From an uncultured Prevotellaceae bacterium (lineage in GTDB: Bacteria > Bacteroidota > Bacteroidia > Bacteroidales > Bacteroidaceae): 64,000 bases of DNA. Of the stretch, positions 17,609 to 25,803 are shown in pieces (position 1 is the first letter of the stretch; every line of letters starts with the position of its first letter). A program made the translations under genes and the position numbers. The DNA lies in the NCBI GenBank assembly GCA_902776475.1, contig CACYQD010000020.1, forward strand, positions 1 through 64,000, in the 5' to 3' direction. The notes below the pieces were generated by a model. It saw nothing but the letters and a program-made list of their open reading frames with translations, was not told where the DNA came from and did not search any database.

Positions 17609-18685
17609 ATGAAAAAGATACCCTGTCCCACTGATGCGAGCATCATATTGACCTACCGCTGTCCGATGCGGTGCCAGATGTGCAATATCTGGAAAAATCC
17701 CACCCAGAAGAGTGAGGAGCTGAAAGCTTCTGACCTTGTATCCCTGCCCCAGCTCAAATTCATCAACCTGACAGGAGGTGAGCCGTTTATCAGGGAAGAC
17801 TTGGATGAGATTGTGGAAGAATGCTACCGCCATTCGCCAAGAATTGTCATCTCCACTTCCGGATGGTTTGAAGACCGGGTCATTGCCCTTGCACGCAAAT
17901 ATCCCAAGATCGGTATCCGCATCTCCATCGAGGGACTATCGCAGAAGAACGATGAACTGCGCGGCCGTGACGGCGGTTTTGACAAGGGTTTGCGCACATT
18001 GCTCACACTCAAGGAGATGGGACTGAAGGACATCGGTTTCGGATGCACCGTGTCAAACCACAACTCCAGCGACATGCTGTCGCTCTACCAGCTCTCCAAA
18101 TCGCTTGGGATGGAGTTTGCTACCGCCGCCTTCCACAATTCCTACTACTTCCACAAAAGCGACAACCGCATCACCAACACTGAAGAGGTATGCGGCAATT
18201 TCCGCCAACTCATCGAGTGGCAGTTGCAGGAGAAGCACCCCAAGAGTTGGTTCCGCGCCTGGTTCAACATGGGGTTGATCAACTACATTGAGGGCAACCG
18301 CCGGATGCTTCCCTGCGAGGCCGGACAAATGAACTTCTTCATCGACCCCTGGGGCGAGGTGATGCCTTGCAACGGTCTGGAGGAGCATTACTGGAAAGAG
18401 AGCATGGGCAATATCCATGACAAGCCCTTTATGGAAATCTGGGAAAGTGAACAAGCCGAGCGGGTAAGGGAAAAGGTGCGGAAGTGCCCCAAAAACTGTT
18501 GGATGGTCGGCACCGCCTCTCCCGTGATGCATAAATATATCAAATATCCTGCCCAGTGGGCGATCCGCAACAAAATACGGGTGATGACGGGCAAGAAGCC
18601 CTGCATCGAGCCTCAATGGCATGATGTCGGGCAGGATCCCGAACAAGGAAGGGTTCCCAACCCTTCCAACCCTTCCTTGTCGTAA
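17609..18685 (+). CDS. Radical SAM / SPASM-domain enzyme
   Basis: 358 residues. The radical SAM cluster motif is CPMRCQMC near residue 17, followed by LTGGEPFIREDL and the SAM-binding strands. The C-terminal SPASM domain has CEAGQMNFFIDPWGEVMPC and KCPKNCW for auxiliary Fe-S clusters. SPASM enzymes modify peptides, sugars or proteins; here the setting is a polysaccharide locus and no RiPP precursor is adjacent, so a sugar- or lipid-modifying role is possible. The last dozen residues (GRVPNPSNPSLS) come from an intergenic repeat that supplies the stop codon. Confidence 0.88.
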   Translation: MKKIPCPTDASIILTYRCPMRCQMCNIWKNPTQKSEELKASDLVSLPQLKFINLTGGEPFIREDLDEIVEECYRHSPRIVISTSGWFEDRVIALARKYPKIGIRISIEGLSQKNDELRGRDGGFDKGLRTLLTLKEMGLKDIGFGCTVSNHNSSDMLSLYQLSKSLGMEFATAAFHNSYYFHKSDNRITNTEEVCGNFRQLIEWQLQEKHPKSWFRAWFNMGLINYIEGNRRMLPCEAGQMNFFIDPWGEVMPCNGLEEHYWKESMGNIHDKPFMEIWESEQAERVREKVRKCPKNCWMVGTASPVMHKYIKYPAQWAIRNKIRVMTGKKPCIEPQWHDVGQDPEQGRVPNPSNPSLS

Positions 18686-18780
18686 GGTAGAGATCCCAAC
18701 CAACCCTTCCCTTATCGTAAGGGTTCCCAACCAACCCAACCCTTCCTTATCGTAAGGAAGGGCTTCAACCCACCCCTCGT
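18650..18780 (+). repeat. Repeats built on CCTTCCTTATCGTAAGGAAGG
   Basis: Three imperfect units of CCCAACC...CCTTCCTT(A/G)TCGTAAGG. The best copy is a perfect hairpin, CCTTCCTTA-TCG-TAAGGAAGG. Related sequence lies at 20290..20335 (inverted) and 56440..56515. The first unit forms the end of the SPASM gene. Confidence 0.75.
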
Positions 18781-18801
18781 CCCCCGCCCTCTCCAGGGCA
18801 G

Positions 18802-18921
18802 GGGCTCATGGACTTCGAAGAGATAACACTGGGGATTGTCCAGGGCGTGGGCTCATGGACTTCGAAGAGATAACACTGGGGATTGTCCAGGGCGTGGGCT
18901 CATGGACTTCGAAGAGATAAT
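18802..18921 (+). repeat. 47-bp tandem repeat, about 2.6 copies
   Basis: Units start at 18802, 18849 and 18896 (GGGCTCATGGACTTCGAAGA...), the first two identical over 47 bases and the third breaking off after GAGATAA. It lies 40 bases upstream of the next glycosyltransferase gene, so copy-number change could affect its expression. Confidence 0.85.
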
Positions 18922-18962
18922 GCCTTGGGCGGGGGCTCAAAGTTGTTACAAACCAATAATTG

Positions 18963-20069
18963 ATGGCAAGAATGACGAAAATCGTGGTTACAGGTACTCG
19001 CGGCATTCCCCATATCATGGGAGGTGTGGAGACCCATTGCGAGGAGTTGTTTCCACGGATAGCCAAGATGGGGTATGATGTTACAGTCATACGTCGCCAC
19101 TGGTATGCCCAAGATGAGTTGCAGGAATGGCAGGGCGTGCACCTCGTTGACCTCAAGACACCTAAAAAGAAGAGTTTTGAGGCTATCATCCACACCTTCA
19201 AAGCCATACTAAAAGCTAAGCGACTGGGGGCAGACATTGTTCACATCCATGCTATCGGACCAGCCTTGCTTGTTCCCATGGCCCGACTGCTTGGGATGAA
19301 GGTCGTGTTCACCCACCACGGTCCCGACTACGACCGTGACAAATGGGGGGTTGCTGCCAAGACCATGTTGCGGTTGGGCGAGCGCATGGGCACCCGTTAT
19401 GCCAATGAGGTCATCGTCATTTCCAATGTCATCCGCCAGCTCCTGATTGACAAATACGGACGTCGCGACACCCACCTTATTTATAATGGCATGGCCTCAC
19501 CTGAAATCGTCGACTTCCCAGAGTATTTCCAACAACTCGGTATCCAGAAGCGCGGTTACATCTTGGGAATGTGCCGTTTTGTTCCGGAAAAGAAACTCGA
19601 CCATCTGGTGGAAGCCTTCCACCTGTTGCAAGAGGAAGGAAAGACAGGCGATGTGCAACTTGTACTTGCCGGCGATGCAGACTTTGAGGATGACTACTCA
19701 AGGAAGCTGAAGTCCAAGGCCAAGGAGTGCGGAGTGGTGCTGACAGGTTTTGTCAAAGGGCGAAAGTTGCATTCCCTCTTGTCTGGAGCCCGCTGTTTTG
19801 TGCTCCCATCCTCCCATGAGGGCCTGCCCATTGCCTTATTGGAAGCCATGGGTTATGAATTGCCTGCCATCGTGAGCGACATACCCGCCAACCTGGAAGT
19901 AGGACTCTCTTCTGACAGTTATTTCCACCTCGGCGATGTCCGCACCCTGGCCGACAAACTCTATGACAACATCCGACAAGACTTCCATCCTGTCAGATAT
20001 GACATGTCGAAATACGACTGGGACCACATCGCCCGCCAAGTCACCCAGGTCTATGAGGCCATCATTTGA
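18963..20069 (+). CDS. Glycosyltransferase family 4 (rhamnosyltransferase-like)
   Basis: About 368 residues. The opening KIVVTGTRGIPHIMGGVETHCEEL is typical of the DUF1972/WbcX-type GT4 group, often rhamnosyltransferases, and rfbC is present in the locus. Donor domain: ILGMCRFVPEKKLDHLVEA, VLTGFVKG and the E-x7-E motif EGLPIALLE. ATG 18963 is used; TTG 18960 adds one residue and ATG 18972 is also possible. It is separated from the preceding operon by repeats and followed by 620 bases of repeats, so it may be transcribed alone. Confidence 0.9.
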   Translation: MARMTKIVVTGTRGIPHIMGGVETHCEELFPRIAKMGYDVTVIRRHWYAQDELQEWQGVHLVDLKTPKKKSFEAIIHTFKAILKAKRLGADIVHIHAIGPALLVPMARLLGMKVVFTHHGPDYDRDKWGVAAKTMLRLGERMGTRYANEVIVISNVIRQLLIDKYGRRDTHLIYNGMASPEIVDFPEYFQQLGIQKRGYILGMCRFVPEKKLDHLVEAFHLLQEEGKTGDVQLVLAGDADFEDDYSRKLKSKAKECGVVLTGFVKGRKLHSLLSGARCFVLPSSHEGLPIALLEAMGYELPAIVSDIPANLEVGLSSDSYFHLGDVRTLADKLYDNIRQDFHPVRYDMSKYDWDHIARQVTQVYEAII

Positions 20070-20096
20070 TCATCCTGAGTGCGGCTGAAATATGTC

Positions 20097-20131
20097 CCCT
20101 CACCTAACCTCTCCCAAAGGGAGAGGGATAT
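20097..20131 (+). repeat. REP-like hairpin CTCACCTAACCTCTCCC
   Basis: Copy of the most frequent intergenic element here: CCCTCACCTAACCTCTCCC-AAAG-GGGAGAGGG, whose CCTCTCCC/GGGAGAGG arms pair. Further clusters: 20371..20545, 43731..43822, 56650..56790 (inverted), 61083..61320 and 62909..63215. Confidence 0.85.
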
Positions 20132-20140
20132 AATTACTTT

Positions 20141-20256
20141 AAGCCGCATGGGCGGGCGGAGCCCGCAAAGCAATCGCAACTCTGTTGCGTAAAATCGACT
20201 GCGACCTATCTTCGGGAGCAGTACCTTAATGTACGAGCACCGAGGAGGTGCGGTTG
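20141..20256 (+). repeat. Three-copy multi-hairpin element, copy A
   Basis: Starts AAGCCGCATGGGCGGGC and ends GGTGCGGTTG. Stems that can be read: GCGGGC/GCCCGC, CGCAAC/GTTGCG, ACTGC/GCAGT and GCACC/GGTGC. Copies B (62988..63105) and C (56559..56641, inverted) share order and motifs but differ in stem sequence. Confidence 0.75.
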
Positions 20257-20545
20257 AAGTCCTCCACCTGGAGAGGGGGAGGGCCTTGGGTGGGGGTTGA
20301 AGCCCATCCTTACGATAAGGAGGGGTGCGGGGTGGTTGGGAAAAGACGCCACAATGTGACGTCTCTACATTACCCTCACCTAGCCTCTCCCAGAGAGAGA
20401 GGGATTAATGAATAAAGATTCTTCCCAAAGGGAGAGGGATTAAGGTATAAAGATTTTTCCCGAAGGGAGAGGGATTAAGGTATAAAGATTTTTCCCAGAG
20501 GGAGAGGGATAAAATTCCAGGGAGGCCACAGGGAGAGGGATCATT
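20257..20545 (+). repeat. Repeat-only intergenic DNA
   Basis: No gene is seen. It holds an inverted copy of the AGGGCCTTGGGTGGGGGTTGAAG / CCTTACGATAAGG module (20280..20335), a GACGCCAC-AATGTGACGTC hairpin (about 20345..20368; similar at 39423..39446 and 63118..63141), and a REP-like cluster 20371..20545 with three units of TTCCC..GGGAGAGGGATTAAGGTATAAAGAT type, period about 37 bases. Confidence 0.75.
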
Positions 20546-20680
20546 TTCAATATTCAATCGGCGAAGCCAAAATCAATCTTCAATCGGCGAAGCCGAAATC
20601 AATTTTCAATCAGCGAAGCCGAAATCAATCTTCAATCGGCGAAGCCGAAATCAATTTTGAATTTTCAATTTTCAATAAAA
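20546..20680 (-). repeat. GCCGATTGAA repeat array 2
   Basis: Five inverted units (TCAATCGGCGAAGCC...AAATCAATCTTCAATCGGC) directly before the GHMP kinase gene. Same family as 17444..17595 and 40264..40393. Confidence 0.85.
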
Positions 20681-20689
20681 TAAAAAAAC

Positions 20690-21877
20690 ATGTTCGATTT
20701 ATTTCAAGCATACCGTACGTTTTTTGGTAAGGGAGACGCCCTCTACCAATTGTTCTCACCCTATCGTATCTGTCCTTTGGGCGCCCATGTCGATCACCAG
20801 CACGGTTTGGTGAGCGGCTTTGCTTTCGACAGCGGCATCGAGTTTTTGTTCTCCGCCACCGACACCGGCAAGGTGGAGATGTGCTCCCTCTCCTTTGAGG
20901 GACTTATGACCTTCAATGTGAGGCGTGAGATTGACTCCAAGCAAAACAACTGGGGAGACTATCTCCGTGGCGCCGTGTGGTCCTTGCAGCAAGATTTTCA
21001 GTTGCAGCGCGGCATCCGTGGCGTTGTCAAGGGTTCCATGCCCATCGGAGGTCTGTCTTCCTCCGCCGCCTTACTCTGCGGATTTGTGAAAGCCCTGGAC
21101 AAGGTCAACAACCTTGGTCTCGACAAGATGCAAGTCATCAAATACGCCTCGATGGCAGAGCGCCAGTATGTGGGTCTCAACAACGGCATTCTCGATCAGG
21201 CCTGTGTCGTGCTGTGCGAGTCGGAGAAGTTGCTGTATCTGGATACCGACACGTCAGAGTACAAGATTCTGCAGTTTGGCGACGGCCGCAAGAGCCTGCC
21301 CTTCAAGATCGGCATTTTCTTCAGTGGTGTGACCCGCAAATTGACCGGCACCGACTACAATCTCCGTGTGTCGGAATGCAAGACAGCCGCATGGATCATG
21401 CAAGCTTATGAGGATATTCCCCTGAAAGAAATGCAGGACACCCGTTTGCGCGACGTTCCCGAGGCCATGTTTGAGAAGCATGAGGAGCAGATGCCCTCAC
21501 GCTTTGCCAAGCGCGCCCGCCATTTCTATACAGAATGCGACCGTGTGGAAGCCGGTGTGAAAGCCTGGGAGAAAGGCGACATCAAGGAGTTTGGCAAACT
21601 GATTTTCGAAAGTTGCGAGAGTTCGATGAACAACTACGAGTGTGGTTCACCCGAACTGATCGAGCTATACAAGATCATGCGCCGCACCGACGGCATCTAT
21701 GGTGGCCGTTTCAGTGGAGCCGGTTTCAAGGGAGCGTGCATCGCCCTTGTCGATCCCAAAAAGGAAGACAGCATCCGCAAGTTCATCACCGAGGAATATC
21801 TGAAAGTCTTCCCGCAATACCGAGACTCCTTCAAGGTGTTCTTCTGCAACACCAGCAATGGCGTTGATTTTCTATAA
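20690..21877 (+). CDS. GHMP-family sugar kinase (galactokinase-like)
   Basis: 395 residues with galactokinase-type architecture: sugar-binding start CPLGAHVDHQHG in place of the classic GEHTDY motif, ATP-binding PIGGLSSSAAL, and C-terminal GGRFSGAGFKGAC. The altered N-terminal motif suggests a sugar other than galactose. The next gene, 36 bases on, is a nucleotidyltransferase; together they could turn a free sugar into sugar-1-phosphate and then an NDP-sugar. Not named galK because substrate is uncertain. Upstream is the repeat array; no promoter was resolved. Confidence 0.85.
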   Translation: MFDLFQAYRTFFGKGDALYQLFSPYRICPLGAHVDHQHGLVSGFAFDSGIEFLFSATDTGKVEMCSLSFEGLMTFNVRREIDSKQNNWGDYLRGAVWSLQQDFQLQRGIRGVVKGSMPIGGLSSSAALLCGFVKALDKVNNLGLDKMQVIKYASMAERQYVGLNNGILDQACVVLCESEKLLYLDTDTSEYKILQFGDGRKSLPFKIGIFFSGVTRKLTGTDYNLRVSECKTAAWIMQAYEDIPLKEMQDTRLRDVPEAMFEKHEEQMPSRFAKRARHFYTECDRVEAGVKAWEKGDIKEFGKLIFESCESSMNNYECGSPELIELYKIMRRTDGIYGGRFSGAGFKGACIALVDPKKEDSIRKFITEEYLKVFPQYRDSFKVFFCNTSNGVDFL

Positions 21878-21913
21878 CCGACACTTCTCCCCCATCAACC
21901 AAACCCACCAAAC

Positions 21914-22645
21914 ATGAAGAATATCATTATCGCGGCTGGTTACGCCACCCGCCTATATCCTCTGACCGAGAACTTTCCCAAGCCCCTGTTGAAAGTGGGC
22001 CAGCGCTCCATTCTCGAACGGATGCTCGACGACATCGACCTGATTGACGACATCGATGAGCACATCATTGTCACCAACCATAAGTTTGCCCGGATTTTTG
22101 ACGAATGGGCTTCTGGGGTCAACTACACCAAACCCGTTCGCATCATTGACGACGGCACGGAGACCAATGACACCCGTCTGGGTGCCGTCAAAGACCTGTT
22201 GCTGGCCATCGACACTTGTCAGGTCGATGACGACATCATGGTCTTGGCAGCCGACAACATCCTCGACTTCTCGTTCCAGGGCTTTGTCGATTTCTTCAAA
22301 ATGAAGGAAAGTTCGGTGATCATGTGCTACCATGAGCCTGAACTGAAGCGTTTACAGCGCACCGGGGTCATCGCTGTCGATGACGACTGGCGTGTGCTTC
22401 AGATGCAGGAGAAGCCCCAGGAACCCGTATCTGAGTTGGCCGTCCCGCCCTTCTACATCTATCGTCGGAGCGACCTTCCACTCATCAAGGACTGCATGAA
22501 CCACGGATGCGGTTTTGATGCCCCCGGCAATCTCGCCCATTATCTGGTGGATGTCACCACCATCCATGCCTGGCAGATGCCCGGTCACCGTTATGACATC
22601 GGTTCACTCGACAGTTACGAGGAAGCTCAGACCCTCTTCGGGTAG
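21914..22645 (+). CDS. Sugar-phosphate nucleotidyltransferase
   Basis: 243 residues, NTP_transferase (GT-A-like) fold: IIAAGYATRLYPLTENFPKPLLKVG carries the nucleotide-binding loop and the catalytic Arg/Lys; VLAADNILDFSF is the metal-binding region. Shorter than RmlA or GalU, close to the MobA-like/HddC type. Linked to the GHMP kinase upstream (36 bases) and the zinc-ribbon gene downstream (23 bases). Nucleotide and sugar specificity are not readable. Confidence 0.85.
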   Translation: MKNIIIAAGYATRLYPLTENFPKPLLKVGQRSILERMLDDIDLIDDIDEHIIVTNHKFARIFDEWASGVNYTKPVRIIDDGTETNDTRLGAVKDLLLAIDTCQVDDDIMVLAADNILDFSFQGFVDFFKMKESSVIMCYHEPELKRLQRTGVIAVDDDWRVLQMQEKPQEPVSELAVPPFYIYRRSDLPLIKDCMNHGCGFDAPGNLAHYLVDVTTIHAWQMPGHRYDIGSLDSYEEAQTLFG

Positions 22646-22668
22646 CCGGAACCTTTTTTTTGAATTGA

Positions 22669-22962
22669 ATGTCTTGGAAGAAGACATATCGGTGTACTGC
22701 TTGCGGATATGAGGCCGACGACTATGAAGGCCGCGGACTCTTCCGTCAGGAAATCACCTCAGTGAGTTGTCCTCAGTGCAAGACCATCCAGCATTTGGTA
22801 GTGGGCGGCATCATCTCCGATGTCGCCCCTTCTTTTCGCAGTGAGGTCGGCCGTTTGTGCCTGAGGTGTGGCAGTGACGCCATCCGTATCTGGGACAAGA
22901 AGACCTGTCCCGTATGCGGCGGGAAGATGGAGTTCACGGGTAAGCAAGAATTCTGGACCTGA
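22669..22962 (+). CDS. Small zinc-ribbon protein
   Basis: 97 residues with four CxxC knuckles (CTAC, CPQC, CLRC, CPVC), enough for two zinc sites. Reading frame, ATG 22669 and spacing to the gene before support a real gene. It converges on the flippase gene with a 22-base gap. Function unknown; similar small zinc ribbons are often nucleic-acid or protein adaptors. Confidence 0.75.
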   Translation: MSWKKTYRCTACGYEADDYEGRGLFRQEITSVSCPQCKTIQHLVVGGIISDVAPSFRSEVGRLCLRCGSDAIRIWDKKTCPVCGGKMEFTGKQEFWT

Positions 22963-22984
22963 GAAAACCTTTCTTCCCTTCCTT

Positions 22985-24496
22985 CTATTTTTTCCCCCAT
23001 TTTTTTGAGATCAGAGCCTTGAGGTTCTCCCGTTCCTGTTTGTCGAGATAGAAGACAACGCAGGAGAGGATAATCATGCCATACATCACGGAAGTGTGCA
23101 CAAGGAATCTCCCCCATGATTCCTCCTGTACAGGCACCAGCATGATGACGGAGAAGACCAGCAAGGCCATCAGGATGCTTCTGGCCACAATCTTCTTCAT
23201 GAAGTTTGCGATGTCGAAGTCAAAAGTACGTTTGGAAAACCAGATGTTGACCATACACTGGAGCAACGAGCATCCTATCGTGACATAAATGGCAGACAGG
23301 CAATTACCACCAAGTTTGAAGACGACGAAAATCAGCACGACGTTGAGAAGATAGAGTCCAGACATATAAGTCTGCTGCCATTTGATTTTCCCTGTCGCAT
23401 GCACGCTCTGATAGAGGAAATAGGTGAATGAGGCCACATTCACATTGATGAGAACCAGCACTGTGAACTGAGGGGCATAAGGCGGAACATCAGCCAGAAT
23501 GATATCGAGCACGAAATGCGGTTCGACAATCACAGGAGCGGTGATGAGCAGCAGCAAGACGAAGGTGATTTTCGTGCCAGAATCAATCAACTGGTTCATC
23601 CTCCCCCTGTTGCCTGCACTGTATGCAGCCATAATCTGAGGCACCATGGCCTGTTTGAAATTCATGGCAAAGGTATTGACCATGGTCATGATCTGCGCGG
23701 CGATGGCATATGCGGCATTGATGGTCAGGTTGAAGAAGATATTGATCAGCACGACGATGCCCTTATCCCGGAGCAAGGAAAACAAGACGGTGAAGAGCAG
23801 CATGGAAATGAATCCCGTCATCTCCTTCACCAGCGTTTTGTCTCTGTCGATTCGAAATGCCGTCTCCTTGTATTTCCTGGCCAGATAGTTGACCGCCAGG
23901 ATATACATCAGCGTGATGGAGAAGTTCATCACCGACAGGGTGATGAGTTTGTCGAAAGAGATGACATAGAGCAGATAGAGGATAACCAGCCGGCACAATG
24001 CCTGAATGATATCAAGGGTGGCGAATTTGGCGAAATCCTCCCTTGCCCTGAGCAGGGCAGCGTAGGGCACGTTGATGATATTGAGCAGCAGCGACAGCAG
24101 TGAGATCTGGAAGACCACGTGAGCCGCGAACATCCGCTCAGCGGGAATGTTGAGTTTCCCGAGGAAGAAGAAAGCGAACACCTCTCCCACGAGCAAGGTG
24201 ATGGCCGCCACCCAACAGTGGAGATACAGTCCCACTCCGAAGACCTTTGCCAACCGCTGTTGGTTGTTTTTGCCGATCTCGTAGGAATAGAACCGCTGGA
24301 CAGCCGTCCCCATCGACCCGTTGATGAATGAGAATAAGGCCACGATGCTTCCCACCAGGTTGTTGAGTCCGTAGTCATCCGAGCCCAGCACCTGCAAGGT
24401 GATTCTCACCGTGAAGAAAGACACCACCATCGTGATGGCCATGCGGATGTAGAGAGCCACCGTGTTTTTGGCTATTTTCTTGTTGTTTTCCTGCAT
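22985..24496 (-). CDS. Polysaccharide flippase (Wzx-like, MOP superfamily)
   Basis: About 503 residues with 12-14 hydrophobic helices; the N-terminus NKKIAKNTVALYIRMAITMVV and the repeated NTFAMNFKQAMVPQIMAAYS region match O-antigen/teichoic-acid flippases that move lipid-linked repeat units across the inner membrane. Start ATG 24496 is preferred; TTG 24502 would overlap the preceding gene's stop. Two bases separate it from the glycosyltransferase gene. It is the last gene of the leftward operon. Confidence 0.92.
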   Translation of the reverse strand: MQENNKKIAKNTVALYIRMAITMVVSFFTVRITLQVLGSDDYGLNNLVGSIVALFSFINGSMGTAVQRFYSYEIGKNNQQRLAKVFGVGLYLHCWVAAITLLVGEVFAFFFLGKLNIPAERMFAAHVVFQISLLSLLLNIINVPYAALLRAREDFAKFATLDIIQALCRLVILYLLYVISFDKLITLSVMNFSITLMYILAVNYLARKYKETAFRIDRDKTLVKEMTGFISMLLFTVLFSLLRDKGIVVLINIFFNLTINAAYAIAAQIMTMVNTFAMNFKQAMVPQIMAAYSAGNRGRMNQLIDSGTKITFVLLLLITAPVIVEPHFVLDIILADVPPYAPQFTVLVLINVNVASFTYFLYQSVHATGKIKWQQTYMSGLYLLNVVLIFVVFKLGGNCLSAIYVTIGCSLLQCMVNIWFSKRTFDFDIANFMKKIVARSILMALLVFSVIMLVPVQEESWGRFLVHTSVMYGMIILSCVVFYLDKQERENLKALISKKWGKK

Positions 24497-24498
24497 CG

Positions 24499-25803
24499 TC
24501 AATCGGCTAAGATATCCGGAGACAATGGTTTTCCGTGGGCATGATGCTCCATGATCTCATGGTAAGCCCTTCTCCATTTCTCCATCATAGACTTATTGCT
24601 ATATTTTTCCTCTACAGTGACAAGTGCATTGGCTCTGATTTTTTCGGCCAATGCGCCATCTTCCGCAAGTTTTACCATCTGCTCTGCCATTGCGGACAAA
24701 TCACCGGGTTTTGAGAGCAACACACTTTCTCGGTCCTTGTTCAGTTCCGGAGTAGCAGGAGTGACGGTCGTCACGACCGGCAGTCCACAGGCCATGGCCT
24801 CCCGGATAGTACTGGAAATCATATCCACTTTCAGCGGCAGGACAGCAAATTTAGATTTCTTGATTTGCTTCAAGACCTCTTCATGGGTGGCCTTGGCTCC
24901 AGAGAAAAACACGTTCTCCTCAATGCCCAGTTGGCGCATTCTCTTGTCCAATGCCATTTTGTATGTTTCGTCAAAACCGCCGCTGACATTCAACCGCAGC
25001 TGCGGATATTTCTTCAAAGCCAATGCGAAGGCTTCGATGGCCACATCCCCGGCCTTATTGATGTTGGAAGCGAAATAAACGAAATCAAACTCTTTCTCAC
25101 CACATTCAGTATTGACATCCACACCCACCGCCAATGGCAGATTGCAAATGACCGCACCAGGTTTGATATGATTTCTCACATATTGGTGTATGGGTGCGCT
25201 GCCAGAGAAGATATAGTCACATTTCCGGATGATTTCTCTCTCTATGCCCGCACGATGCTCATAGATGTCCCGTGAGTTGTGGAAATTCTCAAAAAAACCG
25301 GGAGCGGACATGAGTGTCTGCAATGACACGATTGAGGGGATGGACTCCGGAATATCCAATGCAGCAAGTGCGTAATAAGGGTTCTCTGCACCTATCACAT
25401 GCACGATGTCGGGGTTGATTGTCTTGATGGCCGCAGCAATGAACCTACGGTTTTTCTTGAATTCCCATTCCTTCTTACCCGTCCATTTGCTCCATCTGTG
25501 ATGGATGACGCTGTCATCCTGAGACCTGAAGCAAACAAACTTAACCCCATTGAGTGAGAATCTCTGGCATTTCCCCTGTATTCCCTGATGCGGGAAGATG
25601 ACCGTCAAGTCGATGTCGTCATATTGTTCAAATTCACGGATGGCATTCGAATTCCACACCGCAGAATCCTTCCAAGGGAGAGGTTGGGTATGTTTGACCC
25701 AGGCCTTGAGTCTTTTGAGCAGGGATTTCCTGAACTGGATCTGCGCTCTGGTTTTCTCATCTGAGAAATGGCAGATCCACACGACTCTGATGCGTTTGCT
25801 CAT
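24499..25803 (-). CDS. Glycosyltransferase, GT4-like
   Basis: 434 residues, GT-B fold. N-terminal RIRVVWICHFSDEKTR and INPDIVHVIGAENPYYALAAL; C-terminal FDFVYFASNINKAGDVAIEAF, VFFSGAKATHEEV and STIREAMACGLPVVTT. The start overlaps the previous gene's stop by 4 bases (ATGA), so translation is coupled to the nucleotidyltransferase. It probably uses the NDP-sugar made by this operon. Confidence 0.88.
   Translation of the reverse strand: MSKRIRVVWICHFSDEKTRAQIQFRKSLLKRLKAWVKHTQPLPWKDSAVWNSNAIREFEQYDDIDLTVIFPHQGIQGKCQRFSLNGVKFVCFRSQDDSVIHHRWSKWTGKKEWEFKKNRRFIAAAIKTINPDIVHVIGAENPYYALAALDIPESIPSIVSLQTLMSAPGFFENFHNSRDIYEHRAGIEREIIRKCDYIFSGSAPIHQYVRNHIKPGAVICNLPLAVGVDVNTECGEKEFDFVYFASNINKAGDVAIEAFALALKKYPQLRLNVSGGFDETYKMALDKRMRQLGIEENVFFSGAKATHEEVLKQIKKSKFAVLPLKVDMISSTIREAMACGLPVVTTVTPATPELNKDRESVLLSKPGDLSAMAEQMVKLAEDGALAEKIRANALVTVEEKYSNKSMMEKWRRAYHEIMEHHAHGKPLSPDILAD

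Noticed and set aside
17609-18685. RiPP maturase with adjacent precursor peptide
   Set aside because: No short precursor-like gene is visible on either side; flanks are repeats.
18802-18921. CRISPR-like array
   Set aside because: Units are directly adjacent with no unique spacers, and there are no cas genes.
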